From NCBI GenBank assembly GCA_964465385.1, contig CAYXIM010000035.1, positions 1 through 17,697 on the forward strand: 17,697 nucleotides of DNA, given 5' to 3'. This document shows positions 1 to 6,841 of the stretch, piece after piece. Within the stretch, counting starts at the first letter, position 1. Every line of letters begins with the position of its first letter. Below the pieces are notes generated by a model. The model was not told the DNA's origin. It made no database searches and worked only from the letters and a program-made list of their open reading frames with translations. The position numbers were made by a program, and so were the translations under genes. Source of the DNA: JAAYBY01 sp964465385 (lineage in GTDB: Bacteria; Bacillota; Clostridia; Saccharofermentanales; UBA5734).

Positions 1-1187
1 TCCCCGTCTCCATCAGCGCGGCCCCCATCAAAGATGCCAGGGAGCAGGTGACCGGAACCGTTTTGGTGCTGAAAGATTTGACCGAAGAACTGGCCAGCCA
101 AAAGCAGATTGATTTTCTGCGTGAACGGGATGCGCTGACTGGTCTTTACAACCGTGCCACCATGGAGCGGATGCTCTCAGAGCAGGCAACCGCTCAAGCC
201 ATGCCCTTAACCTTGATCATGGGCGATCTTGATGGCCTTAAGCTCATCAATGATGCCTTTGGCTATCGAACCGGAAACATCGCCCTGGTCGAAATCGCCT
301 CCATCATCCAGGAAAGCTGCCCCAGCACAGCTGTCATCGCACGCTGGGGCGGGGATGATTTTCTTTGTTTTCTGCCCCGCACACGTGGCGCCGTTGCGGA
401 AACCCTTTGTGATCAGATCCGGAAAAGGGCTCAACACACCCGGTTGGCACAAACCAATTTAAGCATTTCTCTGGGCTGGTCATCAACAGACGATCCTGGA
501 AAAACCTGGCAGGCTCTGCTCAAAGAAGCCGAAGACACCTTGTTAAAAAGCAAGCTCCTGGGCTCCCGGAGCTACCGACACACGGTCTTGGAGTCCATCC
601 GGAAAACACTGGAGGAGCGTAGCCTTGAAACAGAAACACACAGCAAACGCATCGCCTGGTATTGTCGGCACATTGGCATCAATTTGAAGCTGGACACAGC
701 CCGGCTTGATGAACTGGAAGTCCTGGCCATGCTGCATGATGTCGGAAAAATCGCCATTGATGACCGCATCATGCGTAAGCCAGGGCCGCTTTCAGAGGCA
801 GAAATGCGCGAGATGAGAAAACATCCCAAAATCGGCTACCGGATCGTCAGCACGGTGCCAGAGCTTCAAGCCATTGCCGGTGCCATCTTGTCGCACCATG
901 AGCGCTGGGATGGCACCGGCTATCCCAATGGCCTCAAAGCCAACCGTATCCCGCTGGCATCACGCATCCTGGCCGTTGCCGATGCCTATGATGCCATGAC
1001 GCAGGACCGGCCGTATCGAAAAGCGTTGTCACATGGCTGGGCCCGCCAGGAGCTCATGCGCCATGCCGGCACCCAGTTCGACCCACAGGTTGTCAGCACC
1101 TTTTTAGCCTGGCTGCGTGAAAACGGACCCTTAGAACCACAAACACAAGCAGACGCCGAACTGGATGCAACACAACAAGAAGGCTGA
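1..1187 (+). CDS. PAS-GGDEF-HD-GYP cyclic-di-GMP signalling protein, 5' truncated
   Basis: The frame is open to the left edge, so the start lies outside the window. The first codons read like the end of a PAS domain (ISAAPIKD, then VTGTVLVLKDLTEE). A GGDEF domain follows (DALTGLYNR near 132-158), but its signature is GGDDF (348-362) and the usual GHxxGD is GYRTGN. The RxxD inhibitory site upstream is absent (PSTA in its place). A complete HD-GYP domain follows, with HDVGK at 735-749 and HHERWDGTGYP at 894-926; HD-GYP domains hydrolyse cyclic-di-GMP. The expected output is therefore breakdown, with the GGDEF part possibly weak, inactive or a GTP-binding regulator. The family is typically cytoplasmic or membrane-tethered through an N-terminal part that cannot be seen here. 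The domain calls are secure; the balance of activities is inferred. Confidence 0.93.
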   Translation, partial: PVSISAAPIKDAREQVTGTVLVLKDLTEELASQKQIDFLRERDALTGLYNRATMERMLSEQATAQAMPLTLIMGDLDGLKLINDAFGYRTGNIALVEIASIIQESCPSTAVIARWGGDDFLCFLPRTRGAVAETLCDQIRKRAQHTRLAQTNLSISLGWSSTDDPGKTWQALLKEAEDTLLKSKLLGSRSYRHTVLESIRKTLEERSLETETHSKRIAWYCRHIGINLKLDTARLDELEVLAMLHDVGKIAIDDRIMRKPGPLSEAEMREMRKHPKIGYRIVSTVPELQAIAGAILSHHERWDGTGYPNGLKANRIPLASRILAVADAYDAMTQDRPYRKALSHGWARQELMRHAGTQFDPQVVSTFLAWLRENGPLEPQTQADAELDATQQEG

Positions 1188-1220
1188 TGGTGCAAAACCG
1201 GTTCGTATGACCCACAAAGA

Positions 1221-1251
1221 AAACCGGCTTGTTGCCGGTTTCTTTGTTTTT
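1221..1251. terminator. Rho-independent terminator, probably bidirectional
   Basis: There is a perfect 8-bp stem AAACCGGC (1221-1228) and GCCGGTTT (1234-1241) with a 5-base loop, followed on the + strand by CTTTGTTTTT. On the - strand the same hairpin is followed by TTTTCTTTG. It sits between the convergent ends of the HD-GYP gene and the wrbA-like gene, so it can serve both. Confidence 0.85.
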
Positions 1252-1284
1252 GCTTTCGTCTGGCTTTCGGCGGCACCTGGCCCC

Positions 1285-1905
1285 TTACGGCGCGTGTACC
1301 TGTCCTGCCTTCAACCAACCGGCCACCGCCAGGGTTCGCCTGGTCTGGTATTTGACAGCGCCTTCCACGTCATCGACGAGCGAGCCGTCCTGGCCTTGCT
1401 GGACAGAGGTGCCATAGGGGTTGCCACCAGCTGTGAAGACCGACGCATCTGTGTAACCCGGTGGCACAATGATGGCGCCCCAGTGCATCATGGAGGTATA
1501 AAGCCCCAAGATGGTCATCTCCTGCCCCCCATGAGGATTCTGGGCAGAGGCCATGGCAGAGACGACCTTGTTGGCCAGCTTGCCCTGCGACCAGGGGCCG
1601 CCTTGAAGGTCAATAAAAAGCTTGGCCTGGGAGGACATGTTGCCGAAGCGTGTCGGGACACTGAACAAGAGGGCGTCTGCCCACAGCAGGTCCTCTGTTG
1701 ATGCTTCGGGGATATCACGGGCTCGATCAACCTGGGCCCGCCAGGCCGGGTTGCTGTCTATGGCCTGATCCGGTGCCGTCTCCTTGATTTTACGCAAACG
1801 GACTGAAGCTCCCGCTTCTTCTGCGGCTTCCTTTGCCCATAAAGCCATCTGGTGGTTGACGCCAGTGGCACTGTAGTAAATAATCGCAATCTTAATGTCT
1901 TTCAT
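1285..1905 (-). CDS. wrbA: WrbA-type NAD(P)H:quinone oxidoreductase (flavodoxin fold)
   Basis: This is a 206-residue flavodoxin-like protein, close to the usual WrbA length of about 200. The N-terminus IKIAIIYYSATG is the FMN phosphate-binding loop. Further family marks are PTRFGNMSSQ with a following FIDLQGGPW, then NPHGGQE, HWGAIIVPPGY and GGNPYGTS. WrbA enzymes are cytoplasmic FMN proteins that reduce quinones by two electrons using NAD(P)H and protect against oxidative stress. The start at 1905 is preceded by GAGGAGG about nine bases upstream, a strong ribosome binding site. The gene is separated from the sugar operon by 97 bases and may be expressed alone. The family is clear; the exact substrate is not shown by sequence. 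Confidence 0.92.
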   Translation of the reverse strand: MKDIKIAIIYYSATGVNHQMALWAKEAAEEAGASVRLRKIKETAPDQAIDSNPAWRAQVDRARDIPEASTEDLLWADALLFSVPTRFGNMSSQAKLFIDLQGGPWSQGKLANKVVSAMASAQNPHGGQEMTILGLYTSMMHWGAIIVPPGYTDASVFTAGGNPYGTSVQQGQDGSLVDDVEGAVKYQTRRTLAVAGWLKAGQVHAP

Positions 1906-1933
1906 GTTGAGGCCTCCTCATCGGTTCAAAACC

Positions 1934-1958
1934 GCGTGCTTGTCCCAGCATAGCACGC
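1934..1958. repeat. Inverted repeat upstream of the WrbA-type gene
   Basis: GCGTGCT (1934-1940) and AGCACGC (1952-1958) form a 7-bp dyad with an 11-base spacer, in the 97-base gap between the last gene of the sugar operon and the wrbA-like gene. On the - strand it is followed by GGTTTTG. It could be a weak terminator for the operon or an operator for the wrbA-like gene. A -10-like TATGCT overlaps it, but I see no matching -35 element. Confidence 0.35.
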
Positions 1959-2002
1959 CACCAGAGGCCCTTACCGGTTCAGATGTTACAAAATTCATGT
2001 TT

Positions 2003-2656
2003 TCAAGATGGGTCTGGAAGCCAGGCCATGGCCCGGACCGGGGCAGCGTCAGAGCCGGCCATTTTCAAGGGCAGGGCACAAAAGAAGACCAGCTGGTCAC
2101 CCAGCTGTTCCAGCCCGGTCAGGTTTTCAATGATCACACATGGCGGGGATTGAAGCAAAGACCGGTGTGCGCGAAAGGTCTGGTCTTGAAGGGCATCCGG
2201 GCTGATCGTGTCCAGCCCGATGCCTTTTTTGGGTTGTTTCAGCAGGTAGGAGATCAGTGCATCCGACAGGTAAGGGTGCCCCTGGGTGTAACGGTCGGTC
2301 GCCCAGAAGCGATCCCAGCCGGTGTGAAAAAGTAAAAAATCTGCCTGGTCGGCCAGGGTCTTGTTTCGTTCCAGCCGTGCCACAGGAATCGGCTGGTCGG
2401 CTTCAAGGCCGGTGCAGTCGACCACCAGGGCGGTTCCCATCAGGCGGTCCAAGGAAAGGCGGTCTGCCGTCAGGCCATGCTCAAAAAAATGAGCAGGTGC
2501 ATCCAGATGGGTCCCGTGATGGGTGTTCAAAAACAAGGCCCCTTCCCGAAAACCGTCCTGATGCAGGTTTCGAATGGCCTGCAATTGTGGCGGCCTGGTG
2601 CCGGGATAGACAGAGCTATCGGAAGCCAGCGTCTGGGTTAAGTCGATGACCTGCAT
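2003..2656 (-). CDS. Cyclase / kynurenine formamidase-like metal hydrolase (PF04199 type)
   Basis: This is a 217-residue protein with the family signature HHGTHLDAPAHF at residues 46-57, whose His and Asp residues bind the metal. Other conserved blocks are GLDTISPD (147-154), IIENLTGLEQL (175-185) and GSDAAPVRA (201-209). Relatives hydrolyse amide or ring bonds (kynurenine formamidase, isatin hydrolase), and many are uncharacterised. I prefer the ATG at 2656, because homology begins there (MQVIDLT) and it leaves a 10-base gap after the epimerase gene. A TTG at 2680 would add eight residues and overlap that gene. The ribosome binding site is weak (GATGGTG), so translation may be coupled to the gene before it. 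It is the last gene of the operon; its role there, perhaps opening a lactone or amide, is inferred. Confidence 0.87.
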   Translation of the reverse strand: MQVIDLTQTLASDSSVYPGTRPPQLQAIRNLHQDGFREGALFLNTHHGTHLDAPAHFFEHGLTADRLSLDRLMGTALVVDCTGLEADQPIPVARLERNKTLADQADFLLFHTGWDRFWATDRYTQGHPYLSDALISYLLKQPKKGIGLDTISPDALQDQTFRAHRSLLQSPPCVIIENLTGLEQLGDQLVFFCALPLKMAGSDAAPVRAMAWLPDPS

Positions 2657-2666
2657 GGAGACACCA

Positions 2667-3875
2667 TCAACGCCCTTCAAGACGGGTCAGCACATCAATG
2701 ACATGCATCATCATGCGCGGGTTGTGAAAGCAACCCTTGTAGAGGTTGCCCTTGGCAATGGGTTCGGTTGGTTTACCATCACGGCGCAAATACCCGTAGC
2801 AGTCACCGTAAACCCGATCTGAGAAAAAGCTGAAATAGTAGGCTGAAAAGCGCTCAAAGTCTGCCCAATACCGTGCTTGCCCAGTTATTTCATATAAAGA
2901 CAGGGCTGCACAGACCGCTTCGTTGATCACCCACCAGAACTTCATGTCATGTTCGTATTTCTCGGGTGGGTGGCCCAGGGCATCCACAAACATCAGGATG
3001 CCGCCATATTCCTGATCCCAGCCGTAGGCCAGGCAGCCATCGTAAAGGGTTTGAAGTTGTTTGAGCAAGGCTGCATCATTGAGGCGCTTGGCAACACGTG
3101 CCAGAAACCAGACACCCTCCAGGCCATGGCCTGGGTTGATCTCCCTGCCCAAAGACCAATCCGACAAAAACTCCCCGTTAGGCCCCACCGTTTCCAGGAT
3201 GCAGCCCAGTTCTTCCTTGTAGAAATCCCGGAAGATAGCCTCGGCGGCTTGTTTCATCTGGGCTTCGTACTGGGGCTGGTGCGCCGGGTCTGCCAGGCAA
3301 AAGGTCTCTAAGACGTCGGTGAGGATCATGTAGCGGCCCCAGCTTTGCATGGGCCGGTTGCGATATTTAAGCTCGCTTTCTAAAACAGGCCGCCCATTTC
3401 CTGACGCATTGTCCAATTGCGTTTGAAGCAATGCCTTGGCCTGCTCCAGCGCGGCCGGATCGTTGGCGGCTCGGCTGTATTCGGCCAAGCCGCTGATGGC
3501 AAACATTTCCGATCCATTGTATGGGTAACGGCGTTTGCGAAGGGGGGTTCCATCGCCCTGCACGGAAAAATACATGCGCCCATCTTCCGGATCAATCAGG
3601 TGGGTGTTGATAAAATCAAGGCAGCTTTTGGCGATCGACAGATAGGTCTCATTGGGGCCGAACTGGTTGACCAGCCGGGAAAAGGTCCAGGCAGTCCGTC
3701 CCTGGTGCCAGCCGCTTTTATCATGTGAGGTCAGGCCGCCCTGGCGGTCCAGGCAGGTGAAAAAGCCGCCGTCTACCTGATCGGGCCCGTGTTCAACCCA
3801 GAAGGGGATGCTGTATGAGAACAATTCTTCCCGAAACTTGTGCTGTGCGGCTTGCTGTACCTTGTGTTGGCCCAT
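2667..3875 (-). CDS. N-acylglucosamine 2-epimerase (AGE) family sugar epimerase/isomerase
   Basis: This is a 402-residue protein, the normal length for AGE enzymes, an all-helical (alpha/alpha)6 barrel family of cytoplasmic sugar 2-epimerases and aldose-ketose isomerases. Visible blocks are WHQGRTAWTFS (56-66), SDWSLGREINPGHGLEGVWF (238-257), KFWWVINEA (312-320) and GYLRRDGKP (361-369) with KGCFHNPRMM (380-389). The presumed catalytic histidines are 250 and 384. The C-terminal block resembles true GlcNAc epimerases (renin-binding protein type) more than cellobiose epimerases, but substrate cannot be fixed; mannose isomerase or another activity is possible. The frame is open to 4097, but I place the start at 3875. 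AAGGAGG lies there at ideal spacing, and a longer protein would overlap the TIM-like gene. Confidence 0.9.
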   Translation of the reverse strand: MGQHKVQQAAQHKFREELFSYSIPFWVEHGPDQVDGGFFTCLDRQGGLTSHDKSGWHQGRTAWTFSRLVNQFGPNETYLSIAKSCLDFINTHLIDPEDGRMYFSVQGDGTPLRKRRYPYNGSEMFAISGLAEYSRAANDPAALEQAKALLQTQLDNASGNGRPVLESELKYRNRPMQSWGRYMILTDVLETFCLADPAHQPQYEAQMKQAAEAIFRDFYKEELGCILETVGPNGEFLSDWSLGREINPGHGLEGVWFLARVAKRLNDAALLKQLQTLYDGCLAYGWDQEYGGILMFVDALGHPPEKYEHDMKFWWVINEAVCAALSLYEITGQARYWADFERFSAYYFSFFSDRVYGDCYGYLRRDGKPTEPIAKGNLYKGCFHNPRMMMHVIDVLTRLEGR

Positions 3876-3895
3876 GTCATCCTCCTTAAACATAT

Positions 3896-3926
3896 CAGGG
3901 AGAAGGGGGCGCACCCCTTCTCCCTG
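3896..3926 (-). other. Perfect 13-bp intercistronic hairpin before the epimerase gene
   Basis: On the - strand, CAGGGAGAAGGGG, a 5-base loop TGCGC, and CCCCTTCTCCCTG form a perfect stem. It lies in the 106-base gap between the TIM-like and epimerase genes, ending eight bases before the AAGGAGG of the epimerase. The sequence after it (ATATGTTTAAGG) has no proper T tract, so it looks less like a terminator than an mRNA-stabilising or processing element. It may set different levels for the two distal genes. The rest of the gap (3927-3981) holds small GCACC/GGTGC dyads and nothing else recognisable. Confidence 0.7.
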
Positions 3927-3981
3927 TGTGGTGCACCATGGTTGGGTGCCGGGTTGTTTTCTGTACCGCTTTAGCGGCTGC

Positions 3982-4689
3982 TTACCGGGCCGTACGCTCG
4001 TCCCAGGCCTGGCGAGCCGCTGCCAGCATGTCATTGACCAGCGTCTTGGGGTCCTTTGCACATGCGATGGCACTGGAGGATCCTGATGCATCGGCACCCG
4101 CTTGAATCACTTTGTACACATCATCGCCAGAGCTGATACCCGCACCAATCAGCACATAGATGTCTTTGTTGACAGAATGGACCGCCTCGATGGACTTGGC
4201 GATGTAATCCAGATCCTGGGTCGCCTGTCCGGTTCCAATCAGCTCGCTGGGCTCAGCCGTGATGACATCCGGGTTGAGCAAGGCTGCCGCCTTGGTCTCA
4301 ATGATGGAGTCAGCCAGCAGCAAGGTCAGCATGTTCAGTTCCTGGGCCCGTTCCATGGTCCGCTTGAGTGTGACATAGGTCAGCTGCTTTTCCACGTGGT
4401 TGAGCATAACCCCGTCAGCACCTGCAGCACGAACGGATTCGGGCAGAACATCTGCCAGGCCTCGGCCCACCGGGATGGGATCCATATGCGGCGCGAAGAC
4501 GATCAGTTCTGTCGTCGCCTCTGCCACCCGCCGGAGATCAGCATACGGGGCTGTATAGATGACCTGCACCTGATGCTTTTTGGACGCTTCTTCTGCGATC
4601 AGCGCCAAGTCTAAAATGTCGTCACCATACAAATATTGTTTGGGTCCGATCTCAAAAAACGGGGGGCGTAAGATTTTTTTGGTGTACAT
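3982..4689 (-). CDS. Triosephosphate isomerase homologue, archaeal type
   Basis: This is a 235-residue TIM-barrel protein that resembles the short archaeal triosephosphate isomerases (about 225 residues) more than bacterial TpiA. The catalytic set appears kept: Lys17 in GPKQY (the usual N-x-K has lost its Asn), His98 in MLNHVE, and Glu146 in AEPSELIGTG. The phosphate-binding end GAGISSGDDV (182-191) and GADASGSSSAI (198-208) is also kept. The loop that reads GAHTG or GAFTG in true enzymes is GRGLA here (75-79). TIM-like proteins inside sugar operons can act on other substrates, for example tetrulose phosphates in erythritol catabolism, so glyceraldehyde 3-phosphate should not be assumed. AAAGGAG lies six bases before the ATG. 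It sits 16 bases after the HPr-Enzyme I gene. Confidence 0.88.
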   Translation of the reverse strand: MYTKKILRPPFFEIGPKQYLYGDDILDLALIAEEASKKHQVQVIYTAPYADLRRVAEATTELIVFAPHMDPIPVGRGLADVLPESVRAAGADGVMLNHVEKQLTYVTLKRTMERAQELNMLTLLLADSIIETKAAALLNPDVITAEPSELIGTGQATQDLDYIAKSIEAVHSVNKDIYVLIGAGISSGDDVYKVIQAGADASGSSSAIACAKDPKTLVNDMLAAARQAWDERTAR

Positions 4690-4705
4690 GTGCTTCTCCT
4701 TTGTG

Positions 4706-6802
4706 TTATCTATTTTTTGTGCCGTTACCAGTATACCGGATTAACTGATTTTTTGCTTCCTCAGCCGTTGCCATGGCGATCAGTTGGCTGATGGCTTCCG
4801 AATTGATTGCCGCTTTCCCCAGATCCAGCTGTCTGAAAAAGCGTCTTTGTTCGGGAATACGATAGGGTGACAGGCTCAAGCCCGACACGCCACACGCAAC
4901 ATAAAAAAGAGCAGCTAAAGGATCCGCGGCGCTTTCACCACAGACCGTCCACGGTATGTGGTTGTTTCGTGCAGCCCGCGCAACTGTTTCAACCAAGGCC
5001 AAGACAGACGGGTGGTAGACGCTGGCCTGGCCTGCAAGTGCCGCATTGCCCCTGTCGGCAGCCAACGTGTACTGAACCAGGTCATTGGAGCCGATGCTCA
5101 TAAAGTCGATGTGTTCAGCCAGCCGGTTGCTGATCAAGGCAGCAGAGGGGGTCTCAATCATGATACCAACCTCAACGTCCCCAACCGGGTGGCCATCCTG
5201 GATCAGCTGCTTGCGGGCTGTTTCCAGCAGCCGGCGGGCCTGGATCACTTCTTCCAGGATCGATACCATGGGGAACATGATCTTGACGGGGCCGAAAGCA
5301 GAGGCCATCAGGAGGGCACGCAGTTGCTCTTGGAACAGAGCACTGCCCTGCAAGCTGTAGCGGATGCCGCGAACACCCAGGAATGGGTTGCTTTCCTGAG
5401 GCAAAACCAGGCTTTCAATCGGCTTGTCTCCGCCAGCATCCAGGGTGCGAAAGGTCACAGGCTGTCCCTTCATGGCCAAAAGCGCCTGCTTGTAAGCCTC
5501 AAACTGCTCTTCAGCAGCGGGAGGCGTCGCACGGTTCATGTATAAAAACTCCGTGCGGAACAAGCCAATGCCTTCTGCCCCATGTGCCACCGCCTCGTCA
5601 ACTTCTTCAAGGGCCTGGACATTTGCCAGGAGAGAAAAGACGACACCATCTGCCGTCTGTGTGTTGGGCTGTGCATCGGTGGCCAAAAGCAAGCGCCGTT
5701 CATCATGCCTTTGGGCTTGTACCTGTTCAAAGCGCTTTTGGGTTTGTTCATCAGGATCGATTAGAAAGTAGCCTGCGTCCGCATCCAGGGCGATGGTCTG
5801 CCCGTCCCGGATCAGGTTCAGCAGACCGGAGACGCCGCTTAAGGCCGGTATCCCCAGTGAACGGGCTAGAATGGCCGTATGCGCATTGGGCCCGCCCTGC
5901 TCCAGGATAAAGCCGGCCACCTGGTCGGCTTTGATTGACATCGTTTGAGACGGCAAAAGATCTTGTGCAACGATCACCCGGTCCGCTCCCGTGACCTGCA
6001 GCCGGTTGGATCGGCCGGTTATTTTTTCATACAAACGGTAGCACAGGTCCTGAATATCGGCCATCCGCAGACGCATGCGCTCTTGCTGGTAGTGTGAAAA
6101 ACGCTCCTGGTAGTAGCGAGCAGCTGCCAACAGCGCATCTGCGGCAACCCGTTTGTCTGTTTCAATCAAGCTGATCAGTTTTTGCTGAAAAGTCTCATCG
6201 CTTAAGAGTTCACGGTGAGCCCGGATCAGGTCTTGGCGGATCCCTCCCCCATAACGAGCTTCATCTTCCTGCAGGTCCCGGTCAAGCCGGTCGACTGCAT
6301 CTGCCAGAACCGTTTGTTCGTGCTTGGCGGATGCGGCTTTAGCCGTGTAACGGGCTTGTTCTTCTACCACATCAAAGGGATGAAACACAAAGGCCCTGCC
6401 GACGCCCAGGCCGGGCGATACGCCCAGGCCTTGATAGGCGCCGGCTGGCCTCTGTGCATCATCCATCGCCGCATGCCCTGCTTGTGTCACAGGTTCCGGC
6501 GCGTCATCTGGTCTGCTTTGTGTCCTGCTTGCTTGAAAGAACGGTTCTTCACCCAGCACCATGGTTTCACGAATGGCTTGATCCAAGGCCTTTTCATCGG
6601 GGCCGTCCAGTTCGAGATCAAAAGCCATCTGGTCTTCGATGCAGGCACTCATGATCTCCAACGGGCTTTTTCCATTGTAGGCCTCACCTTCAAAGTGGAT
6701 GCGCACATCGCTTTCAAAAGCCTTGACCAGTTTCGTGAAGACTGTGACGGGACGAACATGAAAGCCTTCTTCTCCGTTAAAAATATAGTGCCGTTTGATC
6801 AT
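4706..6802 (-). CDS. HPr-Enzyme I fusion of the sugar phosphotransferase system
   Basis: This is a 698-residue single-chain phosphocarrier. Residues 1-82 are an HPr domain with His15 in GFHVRP and Ser46 in GKSPLEIMS, both at the classical numbers. A polar linker follows (about 85-121). Enzyme I begins at GLGVSPG (125-131), with the phosphorylated His308 in GGPNAHTAILARSLGIPA. The PEP-binding domain includes GLFRTEFLYM (413-422), FRTLDAGGDKP (451-461) and GSNDLVQYTLAADR (571-584), with Cys621 in TVCGES. The His and Cys lie exactly 119 residues later than in E. coli Enzyme I, so the enzyme part is full length. The protein takes phosphate from PEP and passes it to EIIA. The start has GGGGGGACGACC just before the ATG. 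Having its own HPr and Enzyme I lets the operon work without the general PTS proteins (inference). Confidence 0.95.
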   Translation of the reverse strand: MIKRHYIFNGEEGFHVRPVTVFTKLVKAFESDVRIHFEGEAYNGKSPLEIMSACIEDQMAFDLELDGPDEKALDQAIRETMVLGEEPFFQASRTQSRPDDAPEPVTQAGHAAMDDAQRPAGAYQGLGVSPGLGVGRAFVFHPFDVVEEQARYTAKAASAKHEQTVLADAVDRLDRDLQEDEARYGGGIRQDLIRAHRELLSDETFQQKLISLIETDKRVAADALLAAARYYQERFSHYQQERMRLRMADIQDLCYRLYEKITGRSNRLQVTGADRVIVAQDLLPSQTMSIKADQVAGFILEQGGPNAHTAILARSLGIPALSGVSGLLNLIRDGQTIALDADAGYFLIDPDEQTQKRFEQVQAQRHDERRLLLATDAQPNTQTADGVVFSLLANVQALEEVDEAVAHGAEGIGLFRTEFLYMNRATPPAAEEQFEAYKQALLAMKGQPVTFRTLDAGGDKPIESLVLPQESNPFLGVRGIRYSLQGSALFQEQLRALLMASAFGPVKIMFPMVSILEEVIQARRLLETARKQLIQDGHPVGDVEVGIMIETPSAALISNRLAEHIDFMSIGSNDLVQYTLAADRGNAALAGQASVYHPSVLALVETVARAARNNHIPWTVCGESAADPLAALFYVACGVSGLSLSPYRIPEQRRFFRQLDLGKAAINSEAISQLIAMATAEEAKNQLIRYTGNGTKNR

Positions 6803-6841
6803 GGTCGTCCCCCCGTTCTAAGCTGATCACATGCCTCTTGT

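Noticed and set aside
3876..4097. N-terminal extension of the epimerase reading frame up to 4097
   Set aside because: It overlaps the well-supported TIM-like gene, has Pro/Arg-rich shadow-like composition, and the strong AAGGAGG at 3881-3888 with the ATG at 3875 fits the AGE family start.
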